From Acidobacteriaceae bacterium (GTDB lineage Bacteria > Acidobacteriota > Terriglobia > Terriglobales > Acidobacteriaceae): a DNA stretch of 5,458 nucleotides. The translations under genes and the position numbers were made by a program. A model generated the notes under the pieces. The model was not told the DNA's origin, did not search any database, and saw only the letters and a list, made by a program, of their open reading frames with translations. The stretch is from NCBI GenBank assembly GCA_003140785.1, contig PLKY01000115.1, positions 1,179 to 6,636 of the forward strand, written 5' to 3'. This document shows positions 1 to 4,918 of the stretch, piece by piece (the first letter of the stretch is position 1; each line of letters starts with the position of its first letter).

Positions 1-54
1 CGCAAAGACGAGCAGGAAACCGTCGCCGCCGCAATCGCAGATTTCTTGACCTGA
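1..54 (+). CDS. 3' end of an upstream gene (partial, function unknown)
   Basis: Reading frame 1 is open from the first base and ends at a TGA at 52-54. It gives a C-terminus RKDEQETVAAAIADFLT followed by the stop. The helical ending of the type 'aaIadFL' is common at the end of alpha/beta-hydrolases, but it also occurs in many other families, so no product is assigned. The gene lies on the same strand as nrdR, 87 bp upstream of it. Co-transcription is possible but cannot be judged from 17 residues. Confidence 0.55.
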   Translation, partial: RKDEQETVAAAIADFLT

Positions 55-80
55 GATTCGCCCTCACCCCGCAGTCCCTT

Positions 81-127
81 GTCTCTCTGTCTCTCTGTCT
101 CTCTGTTTCTCTGTTCCCTGTTCCCTT
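81..127. repeat. 8-bp CT-rich tandem repeat upstream of nrdR
   Basis: Three exact copies of GTCTCTCT (81-88, 89-96, 97-104) are followed by a one-base variant GTTTCTCT (105-112) and two decayed units, GTTCCCT (113-119) and GTTCCCTT (120-127). The tract is nearly pure pyrimidine with a G at the start of each unit. It fills about half of the 87-bp gap between the upstream gene and nrdR and ends 14 bp before the nrdR ATG. A short tandem array like this can change copy number by slippage. Whether it affects nrdR expression is not visible from the sequence. Confidence 0.9.
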
Positions 128-141
128 AGAATGATCCCAGC

Positions 142-618
142 ATGAAATGCCCCTATTGCGGCTTCGCCCAAGACCGCGTGGTCGATTCCCGCGAAAGTAA
201 AGAAGCCGACTCCATTCGCCGCCGCCGCGAGTGCGAAAAATGCAACCGCCGCTTCACCACCTACGAGCGCATCGACGAAATCCCCTACATGGTCGTCAAG
301 AAAGACGGCCGCCGCGAGCGCTTCGACCGCGAAAAAATCCTGCGCGGCCTGCTGCGCGCCTGCGAAAAACGCCCGGTCTCGTCCATTCAATTGGAGAAAA
401 TCGTCGACGTCACCGAGAGCTTCCTGATCGACGCACCGGAGCGCGAGCGCACCACCAGTGAAGTAGGCGAGCTGATCATGAACGAGCTCAAGGGCCTCGA
501 CACGGTCGCCTATATCCGCTTCGCCTCGGTCTATCGCGACTTCAAAGATGTGCGCGAATTCAAGCAAGAACTCGAAGGCCTGCTCGATAGCCATCGAACA
601 AGCAAAGGTAAGACGTAA
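142..618 (+). CDS. nrdR: Transcriptional repressor NrdR
   Basis: NrdR is the zinc-ribbon, ATP-cone repressor that binds NrdR boxes upstream of ribonucleotide reductase operons and shuts them down when dATP/ATP levels signal enough dNTPs. The 158-residue product has the family's usual length. The N-terminal zinc ribbon is complete, with Cys3, Cys6, Cys31 and Cys34 (CPYC and CEKC). It is followed by the hallmark RRFTTYE (36-42). The ATP-cone runs from about residue 49 to 139, starting with VVKKDGRRERFDREKI and ending near VAYIRFASVYRDF. The start at 142 is fixed by the invariant MKCPYC beginning. Upstream there is no good Shine-Dalgarno, and the start overlaps the stop of a 4-codon ORF (ATGA at 142-145), which is probably chance. 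The next gene begins immediately after the TAA. No NrdR box or nrd reductase gene is seen in the window. The assignment is firm. Confidence 0.98.
   Translation: MKCPYCGFAQDRVVDSRESKEADSIRRRRECEKCNRRFTTYERIDEIPYMVVKKDGRRERFDREKILRGLLRACEKRPVSSIQLEKIVDVTESFLIDAPERERTTSEVGELIMNELKGLDTVAYIRFASVYRDFKDVREFKQELEGLLDSHRTSKGKT
609..616. repeat. Left copy of 8-bp direct repeat TAAGACGT
   Basis: TAAGACGT forms the last codons of nrdR, just before its stop. An identical octamer lies at 1283-1290, so the two bracket the orphan membrane-protein gene. This could be a target-site duplication or recombination scar. The segment between has no terminal inverted repeats and no recombinase, and an 8-bp match can also arise by chance. 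Confidence 0.5.
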
Positions 619-1266
619 ATGCAGTTTCGAGTTTCCCAGTTAGATTGGCCACGCATCTTGGTCACCCGTACTGCAGCGGCTCTTCTCGGGATTTCAGCAG
701 CATTGTCAGTTTGTGCCCTCGCCATAATGCACTCCGACACCAACTTGAATGCACTGAGCTCTCTGAAGCGAGATGTGCTCTCGATCATAGGTGCGGCCAG
801 CGCCTTCGGGTTCATTTCACTGATTATTTGTATGGCATTCTTCTGGTTGCGATGCGATTCCTCATCGAGGAGCTGGAGAACGATTTGGTTTCTAGTTCTC
901 CTGTTCGGGTCGCTCTACGGAAGCGCTGTCCCCTACTACGCCTTCGTTTATCTTCCCGCCGTGTTTAGACAACTTCGCAATCCTGGAGATGAATCCTCTG
1001 ATGCATCATCTGCGAAGCCGGACGTGGATCAAAGGCGAATCGGGCCGTTCCATCGCATACTGCTGTTCGGGTGGGGTTTCTTTCTAATCCCCGTCATTGG
1101 AATCCTGGTTTTCACCAGGATTTCTTCGAAGTTAACGGAGATCATCGCAATCGCGTTTTTCCTTGGGTCCGCAATCGTGATCTCGGAGAGCGTATTCCAT
1201 GCGATTCTGTCGCTCTATCGTTCCGGCATGAGTCGACCGCCGAAAGACGGCGATCAAAGACACTAG
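619..1266 (+). CDS. Orphan polytopic membrane protein (hypothetical)
   Basis: I do not recognise a family for this 215-residue protein. It has about five hydrophobic segments: residues 15-37, 53-77, 88-115, 147-166 and 173-199. An acidic/serine-rich loop with no hydrophobic character (about 117-145) separates segments three and four, and the C-terminus is short and polar (SRPPKDGDQRH). The ATG at 619 directly abuts the nrdR TAA. AAAGG at 604-608, inside the end of nrdR, is 10 nt upstream and could serve as ribosome binding site, so translation is probably coupled to nrdR. The segment appears visibly lower in GC and less GC-biased at third positions than nrdR or the downstream icd-like gene. 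It is bracketed by TAAGACGT repeats and followed by a copy of the nrdR tail, so it may be a recent insertion. That it is a real gene is supported by length, a coherent membrane pattern and the tight junction. Its function is unknown. Confidence 0.75.
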   Translation: MQFRVSQLDWPRILVTRTAAALLGISAALSVCALAIMHSDTNLNALSSLKRDVLSIIGAASAFGFISLIICMAFFWLRCDSSSRSWRTIWFLVLLFGSLYGSAVPYYAFVYLPAVFRQLRNPGDESSDASSAKPDVDQRRIGPFHRILLFGWGFFLIPVIGILVFTRISSKLTEIIAIAFFLGSAIVISESVFHAILSLYRSGMSRPPKDGDQRH

Positions 1267-1281
1267 GGCAGGTGGCGAACC

Positions 1282-1311
1282 CTAAGACGTCCGCGAATTC
1301 AAGCAAGAGCT
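1282..1311 (+). pseudogene. Remnant copy of the nrdR 3' end
   Basis: These 30 bases match 543-572 of nrdR at 26 positions without gaps. The match includes an exact 17-base run (CGCGAATTCAAGCAAGA, 553-569 against 1292-1308). In the nrdR frame both copies encode DVREFKQEL. Three of the four differences are synonymous third-position changes (GAT/GAC, GTG/GTC, GAA/GAG). The fourth turns the preceding AAA codon into TAA. That pattern suggests a fragment of a diverged but once functional nrdR allele, rather than a recent slip duplication. Downstream the frame stays open to about 1400 without looking like NrdR. The fragment has no start and cannot be a gene. It sits in the 117-bp gap between the convergent genes ending at 1266 and 1384, where I see no clear terminator. 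Confidence 0.6.
1283..1290. repeat. Right copy of 8-bp direct repeat TAAGACGT
   Basis: This octamer is identical to 609-616. It overlaps the start of the nrdR-tail-like sequence at 1282-1311. If the DNA between the two octamers is removed in thought (617-1290), nrdR would continue in frame for seven extra codons (SANSSKS) to the TGA at 1311-1313. This is a possible ancestral arrangement, but it rests on inference alone. Confidence 0.5.
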
Positions 1312-1383
1312 GAGCGTTTGGGCTGTAGAGTTCTCGGCAGTTCCTGCGCGGCATCGACGATATCGCCGGAGCGCGCGACCCTA

Positions 1384-2052
1384 CTACCCCCATGAAGATC
1401 GGGCGTAGAGAAGTGGCCTCTCTCCGCTGCTTCTCCAGAAGTAGACAAGGACGATCACACTTGCGATCGCCGCATACGCACACCACACCGAGGTAAACGC
1501 GTATCGCTTCACAGCGGTCACAGCCAGCAGAATCGCCAGGTTTGCTGTGCCCAGAATGACCATCGCTCTAACCTTCGAGAAAAAGAGCGAACCGCAAGTA
1601 GCGATGAGATAGAAAGCCGCGACGATCGTATAGTTGGTTGCTTGGTTGACATAGACAATGCTGTTTTCTCTGATGTAAATCTGCGTTGGGTACGCTGCCA
1701 ATCCCCATAATATGTAGAGCCCCGTTGCAACGCCGATGCCGAGAAAAGGGAGCATGCGTCTGCGGCTCCTGCCATCGGGTTCAAAGAGCAGCACACCCAA
1801 TGGCAAGAGGAAAGGCAAAAGCCCCTGCGCATACAACATGTAGGCCGCGCCCATATTGTGGGTCACAGCGGGCGAGAGAGTCCCATCCAATCCGAGCCAG
1901 ACAAATCCCTCGATGAACTGGTGAATGGCGAATAGCGTCGGAAGCGCCGCAAAAAGCAGTTCACGCCGATGCTTCACTTTCGTCAGTGTGACGACGCCAA
2001 CGGCTCCAAGAACACCGCTTCCAACAAAGTTCGCGGTTGCCGAAAAGCACAT
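1384..2052 (-). CDS. DUF6629-like seven-helix membrane protein
   Basis: The 222-residue product starts with MCFSATANF, contains HQFIEGFVWL at 44-53 and has SVWCAYAAIAS near 188-198. This pattern matches, from memory, the uncharacterised DUF6629 family of about 200-230-residue integral membrane proteins. About seven hydrophobic helices are visible: 8-24, 32-53, 66-90, 100-120, 139-158, 163-181 and 187-206. The C-terminal tail is short, basic and polar. The biochemical role of the family is unknown to me. The start at 2052 is supported by the conserved CFSA motif right at the N-terminus and by a GGAG (2063-2066, minus strand) 10 nt upstream. A TATAAT hexamer lies a little further up at 2076-2081. 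The gene follows the GH3 gene on the same strand after a 120-bp gap holding a GC-rich hairpin, so it probably has its own promoter. It converges with the nrdR pair. Confidence 0.88.
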   Translation of the reverse strand: MCFSATANFVGSGVLGAVGVVTLTKVKHRRELLFAALPTLFAIHQFIEGFVWLGLDGTLSPAVTHNMGAAYMLYAQGLLPFLLPLGVLLFEPDGRSRRRMLPFLGIGVATGLYILWGLAAYPTQIYIRENSIVYVNQATNYTIVAAFYLIATCGSLFFSKVRAMVILGTANLAILLAVTAVKRYAFTSVWCAYAAIASVIVLVYFWRSSGERPLLYARSSWG

Positions 2053-2075
2053 GTCTCGTCGTCTCCGGTACGTGG

Positions 2076-2081
2076 ATTATA
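2076..2081 (-). promoter_or_regulatory. Possible -10 box for the DUF6629-like gene
   Basis: The minus strand reads TATAAT here, 23 bases before the ATG at 2052. That spacing leaves room for a short leader and the GGAG ribosome binding site. No convincing -35 hexamer is found 16-18 bp upstream and there is no TG extension, so the call rests only on the perfect hexamer and its position. Confidence 0.3.
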
Positions 2082-2120
2082 CGTATCGTCGTCGTGGACG
2101 GCACGGCGACGGGAGGCAGA

Positions 2121-2139
2121 GGCGGGTGAGCCACCCGCC
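2121..2139. terminator. GC-rich perfect hairpin between the GH3 and DUF6629-like genes
   Basis: GGCGGGTG (2121-2128) and CACCCGCC (2132-2139) are perfect inverted repeats around a 3-base loop. The hairpin lies 34 bp past the GH3 stop codon, reading along the minus strand. It could stop or stabilise the 3' end of the GH3 transcript. It lacks the run of T expected of an intrinsic terminator on either strand, so it may instead be a dispersed REP-like palindrome. Confidence 0.45.
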
Positions 2140-2172
2140 CGAAAGCCCCTTGCAAATTCGGAAGCTTTTTCC

Positions 2173-4458
2173 TCAAAACGAAATCGTCTGTTGCAATGGA
2201 AGATCCTGCGATGAGCTGCCAACCCGAAGGACGTAGCTTCCTGGAACGAGCTTCCACGAATCCGAAGCCTCGTCGTACACGGTAAGCCGGTCGCGACTCA
2301 CAGGAACGGAAACCTGCTTCGACTCGCCGGGAGCTAGTTCTAATCGCGTCCAACCGACAAGACGCTTCGGCGGCTCGCCGGCTGAGTCGGGCAGAGAGGC
2401 ATAGATCTGCGCAACCTCAGTGCCTGCGCGTTTGCCGGTATTTTTCACTGTGAACGAGACGGCGGTTGAATCGCCTGGTTTCACGGTGAGTTCGGAATAG
2501 GCATAGGTCATATACGAAAGGCCAAAGCCAAACGGAAAAAGCACCGCCTTCTTCTCGGCGTCGTACCACTTGTAGCCCACCTTTAATCCTTCGTCGTAAT
2601 GCACATCGAAGAACGGACCAATGCCCATCGCCATTCCGATCATTCCTGGGGCGCCTACAAGCTTGGGTACCGGATGGTCCGCATCCGGCGTCGGTGGACC
2701 GGCATGAATTGGACGCGGTAGATCCGCTTCGCTCCGGGGGAACGTCAGTGGAAGTCTTCCTGATGGGTTCACATCGCCGAAGAGGAGATTGGCAATTGCC
2801 TGCGATCCGCGAATTCCCGGATACCAGGACTCAAGAACCGCTGCGACCTTGTCCAGCCATGGCATCAGCACGGGGCCGCCGGTTTCGAGCACAACAATAG
2901 TACGGGGATTGGCCGCTGCGACCGCTTCAATCAATGCGTCCTGGTTGTCAGGCAAGGAGAGACTCTTGAGGTCCATGCCCTCCGATGCATGTTGTACTGC
3001 GAACACAATCGCGACCTGCGATTTTTTCGCAAGGGCAGCTGCAGATGCAGGGTCGGTACCGGGATCGAATTGCACCACGGCGTGCGGGACCTTCTCTTCG
3101 ATACCTTTCAGTGGGGCGGAACGCTGGTAGACTGCGACCTCAAAGAAACTAGTCAGCGGGTTCTTCAGCAACTCCGGCGGAGGCGGAACTGGGTTGCCAC
3201 CCGCGGGCGAAACCTGCGACGATCCGCCGCCCGACATGACGCCCACATCGGCATGACCGCCGATCACCGCAATCGACTGAATGGATGCGGCGCTCAGCGG
3301 CAACAGGTCGCCCTCATTCTTCAAAAGCACAGCGCCCCTCTCCGCAGTCTTCTGCGCGACCTCGAAACCGCACATCACATTTGGGGATTCAGACTGCGGT
3401 GGATCGTCCACGATGCCTGCATCGAATTCCGTGCGCAGCACACGGTGCACCATGTCGTTCAGCCGCTCCAAGGGCACTTCTCTGGCTTCGACTGCCTTCT
3501 TCAACGGATCGCCAAAGGAGTCGTTGCCCGGCATCTCCACGTCGAGACCCGCCATCGCTGCCTTCACGGTGCTTTGCGTTGCGCCCCAGTCCGAGACCAC
3601 GAATCCTTTGAAGTCGAAGTCCTTCTTCAGCACATCGGTGAGGGTGTACGGATTCTCGCACGCATAGGTCCCGTTGATCCGGTTGTAGGAGCACATCACC
3701 GCGCCCGCTCCCGAATCCTTCAACGCAATTTGAAACGCCAGCAGATCGCTCTCACGCATGGCCCGCTTGCCGATGATCGAGTTGACGACAATGCGCCCCG
3801 CATCCTGATCGTTGACCGCATAGTGCTTCACATCCGTGATGATGTGCAGGGCTTTTTCCGCCTTCAATTCCTGCCCCGCCAATGTTCCCGCAAGCAATGG
3901 GTCCTCGCCCTTGTATTCAAATGTGCGGCCATCGCGCGGTTCGCGAATCAAGTTGATGCCCGAGCCCAGCGACATGTTGAATCCCATCGCACGCATCTCG
4001 TGCCCAAGCATCGTGCCAATCTCATACGAGAGGGCCGGATCCCATGCGGCCGCCATCGCTTCCCCCGAAGGCAACGCGGTAGCGTAACGGCCCTTTACGC
4101 CGGCACCAGAGACACCTTCCACGGAATCCGTCATCTGCAGATCGGGAATGCCGAGCCGCGGAACGCCCGGAATGAAGCCCAGAACCGAAACAGCGCGCGT
4201 CGCGGGCCCGGACTCCACCGGTGCAAAGAGCGCCTGCCAGCCCATCCCGTGCAGGAGTTGAATCTTTTCATCCAAGGTCAATTCCTTGATCACCAGGTCC
4301 GCACGGACGTCGGGAGAGAGGCTCGTGTCGGACCATGGATAGTGCTTTGGTTGAGCCATTCCAGGAAACTGAGCATGCGCCCATGTGCCGGTGAAAAGTG
4401 TGATCAACAAGAATGCGACCGAACAGGCAGCGTGCTTTCTAAACTTCAGTTCCATCAT
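2173..4458 (-). CDS. Secreted glycoside hydrolase family 3 protein (beta-glucosidase type)
   Basis: This is a retaining glycosidase of family GH3 that removes terminal beta-linked sugars, most likely glucose, from oligosaccharides outside the cytoplasm. The 761-residue length is typical of the three-domain class. A signal peptide (basic FRKH, hydrophobic core, then AHA/Q) predicts cleavage after residue 29. The N-terminal barrel spans about 50-345, with substrate-binding Asp111, REPRDGRTFEYKGEDP at 172-187, KHY at 211-213 and the nucleophile Asp290 in FVVSDWGA. The alpha/beta sandwich (about 375-640) carries SEGMD, with Glu493 the likely acid/base, and LSLPDNQDALI. FPFGFGLSY (641-649) leads into an FnIII-like domain (about 655-760). 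The Arg that usually follows EGxD is Leu497 here. A Pro/Gly/Met-rich stretch at about 585-618 looks longer than usual. ATG 4458 is preferred over the adjacent ATG 4455 because AGAAAGG lies 11 nt before it. Exact substrate cannot be told from sequence; xylosidase or other specificity is possible. Confidence 0.95.
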   Translation of the reverse strand: MMELKFRKHAACSVAFLLITLFTGTWAHAQFPGMAQPKHYPWSDTSLSPDVRADLVIKELTLDEKIQLLHGMGWQALFAPVESGPATRAVSVLGFIPGVPRLGIPDLQMTDSVEGVSGAGVKGRYATALPSGEAMAAAWDPALSYEIGTMLGHEMRAMGFNMSLGSGINLIREPRDGRTFEYKGEDPLLAGTLAGQELKAEKALHIITDVKHYAVNDQDAGRIVVNSIIGKRAMRESDLLAFQIALKDSGAGAVMCSYNRINGTYACENPYTLTDVLKKDFDFKGFVVSDWGATQSTVKAAMAGLDVEMPGNDSFGDPLKKAVEAREVPLERLNDMVHRVLRTEFDAGIVDDPPQSESPNVMCGFEVAQKTAERGAVLLKNEGDLLPLSAASIQSIAVIGGHADVGVMSGGGSSQVSPAGGNPVPPPPELLKNPLTSFFEVAVYQRSAPLKGIEEKVPHAVVQFDPGTDPASAAALAKKSQVAIVFAVQHASEGMDLKSLSLPDNQDALIEAVAAANPRTIVVLETGGPVLMPWLDKVAAVLESWYPGIRGSQAIANLLFGDVNPSGRLPLTFPRSEADLPRPIHAGPPTPDADHPVPKLVGAPGMIGMAMGIGPFFDVHYDEGLKVGYKWYDAEKKAVLFPFGFGLSYMTYAYSELTVKPGDSTAVSFTVKNTGKRAGTEVAQIYASLPDSAGEPPKRLVGWTRLELAPGESKQVSVPVSRDRLTVYDEASDSWKLVPGSYVLRVGSSSQDLPLQQTISF

Positions 4459-4519
4459 GAATTCAATTGCCTTTCTGATTCCGTTGGCGTCCCTTCGGAG
4501 ATGCGCCGCTGAGAACGGA

Positions 4520-4636
4520 TCATGTTAGTGCATTCGTTGTGAAACAGCCATTTTTTCGAGTCAGACCCGCTTCATTCACCAAAGCGAGTGGAACTAGAAC
4601 GCTGATGAAAACAACCGCGAATGTCCCTTTGCGCAT
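4520..4636 (-). CDS. Small ORF with strong ribosome binding site ahead of the GH3 gene
   Basis: On the minus strand an ATG at 4636 opens 38 codons to a TGA at 4520-4522. AGGAG (4642-4646) lies 5 nt before the ATG inside a purine-only run, the best Shine-Dalgarno in the window and better than that of the GH3 gene. The peptide begins MRKGTFAVVFISVLVPLALV: two basic residues and then a hydrophobic core, as in a signal peptide or single membrane helix. A polar tail with one Cys follows (GLTRKNGCFTTNALT). It ends 61 bp before the GH3 start on the same strand, so the two may share a transcript. It could be a true small membrane peptide, a translated leader, or the surviving 5' end of a decayed secreted-protein gene. 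I cannot assign a function. Conservation would decide. Confidence 0.45.
   Translation of the reverse strand: MRKGTFAVVFISVLVPLALVNEAGLTRKNGCFTTNALT
4558..4567. repeat. Direct repeat GAGTCAGACC, copy 1
   Basis: This 10-base sequence recurs exactly at 4661-4670, 103 bp away. The two copies bracket most of the small ORF and its ribosome binding site. This may be an insertion or deletion footprint or a pair of protein-binding sites. No inverted symmetry supports an operator, so the meaning is open. Confidence 0.4.
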
Positions 4637-4660
4637 TTTTTCTCCTCTTTCGCCAAAATA

Positions 4661-4670
4661 GAGTCAGACC
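4661..4670. repeat. Direct repeat GAGTCAGACC, copy 2
   Basis: This is an exact match to 4558-4567. It lies 24 bp upstream of the small ORF start on the minus strand, so it would fall in the core promoter or early leader of the small ORF/GH3 transcript. That position fits a regulatory site as well as a recombination footprint. Confidence 0.4.
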
Positions 4671-4720
4671 GGATCTCCGCCGCGCGCGATCCCTACTCAG
4701 GAACGCGCTCTAACTCATCT

Positions 4721-4840
4721 CCGCAGAGGACTTTGCGACTAACCCCTTTGCTTCGCGCGAAGAAAGAACATAAGCCCTTTCCGCAGACGACTTTGCATAT
4801 AATCCCTTTGCCGAGATGACTTTACAGCAGATCTCTTTCC
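4721..4840. repeat. Imperfect 30-bp tandem repeat array
   Basis: Units start at 4721, 4751, 4781 and 4811. The first (4721-4750) and third (4781-4810) agree at 25 of 30 positions. On the minus strand both start CAAAGGG and share GCAAAGTC and TCTGCGG. The second unit (4751-4780) keeps AAAGGG and TTAT but has been remodelled around a perfect 12-bp palindrome, CTTCGCGCGAAG (4751-4762). The fourth (4811-4840) is degenerate. Read on the minus strand the array has a 10-residue period: KGLYAKSSAE, RAYVLSSREA, KGLVAKSSAE, then MS and a stop at 4710-4712. The enclosing minus-strand ORF starts inside the divergent icd-like gene, so it is probably not a protein gene. The array occupies the divergent promoter region between the GH3 and isocitrate dehydrogenase genes. 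Confidence 0.8.
4798..4803 (+). promoter_or_regulatory. Possible -10 box for the isocitrate dehydrogenase gene
   Basis: A perfect TATAAT lies 115 bp before the ATG at 4919. It sits inside the third unit of the 30-bp array, where the sister unit at 4721-4750 reads differently. No good -35 is found at 16-18 bp, and the upstream TG is one base out of place for an extended -10. If used, it would give a leader of roughly 100 nt that includes the inverted repeats at 4871-4904. Confidence 0.25.
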
Positions 4841-4870
4841 GTAAACGGCAGAAAACAAGTAACTTGCTCC

Positions 4871-4904
4871 AGATACCCCAGGGGGAGGGGTACCCACTGT
4901 ATCT
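4871..4904 (+). promoter_or_regulatory. Nested inverted repeats in the isocitrate dehydrogenase leader
   Basis: AGATAC (4871-4876) pairs with GTATCT (4899-4904). Inside this, TACCCC (4874-4879) can pair with GGGGTA (4887-4892) around a 7-base loop, so the two stems partly compete. The element ends 14 bp before the ATG at 4919, and that start has only a weak AGAAG as ribosome binding site. A leader hairpin this close could modulate initiation. Alternatively the palindrome may be part of a dispersed intergenic element. There is no T-run, so termination is unlikely. Confidence 0.4.
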
Positions 4905-4918
4905 TCTAATCAGAAGCC

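Noticed and set aside
131..145. Four-codon upstream ORF (MIPA) whose TGA overlaps the nrdR ATG
   Set aside because: ATGA overlaps are easily produced by chance, there is no ribosome binding site for the 4-codon ORF, and four codons carry no testable signal.
64..594. 176-codon ORF on the minus strand across nrdR
   Set aside because: It is the antisense shadow of nrdR, caused by strong third-position GC bias. Its C-terminus (RDRETERQ) is only the translated CT repeat, and the opposite strand is an unambiguous NrdR.
617..1282. An insertion sequence or mobile element carrying the membrane gene
   Set aside because: There is no transposase or integrase and the ends show no inverted repeats. Only the direct repeats are kept as observations, and no mobile element is called.
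1142..1486. 114-codon minus-strand ORF bridging the two convergent genes
   Set aside because: It overlaps the ends of both better-supported genes, lacks a coherent domain or membrane pattern, and spans the nrdR-tail remnant.
2101..2140. Resemblance of GGAGGCAGAGGCGGGTGAG to primate Alu sequence, hinting at contamination
   Set aside because: The similarity is confined to about 20 GC-rich bases built on a palindrome, and the flanks are ordinary bacterial coding DNA.
2989..4512. 507-codon plus-strand ORF opposite the GH3 gene
   Set aside because: It is antisense to a full-length GH3 with signal peptide and catalytic motifs. Its composition (rich in Arg, His and Gln without hydrophobic core pattern) is typical of a shadow frame.
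4550..4660. Intrinsic terminator from the T-runs at 4551-4556 and 4636-4641
   Set aside because: No GC-rich stem precedes either T-run on the plus strand. The second is simply the complement of the purine-rich ribosome binding site of the small ORF.
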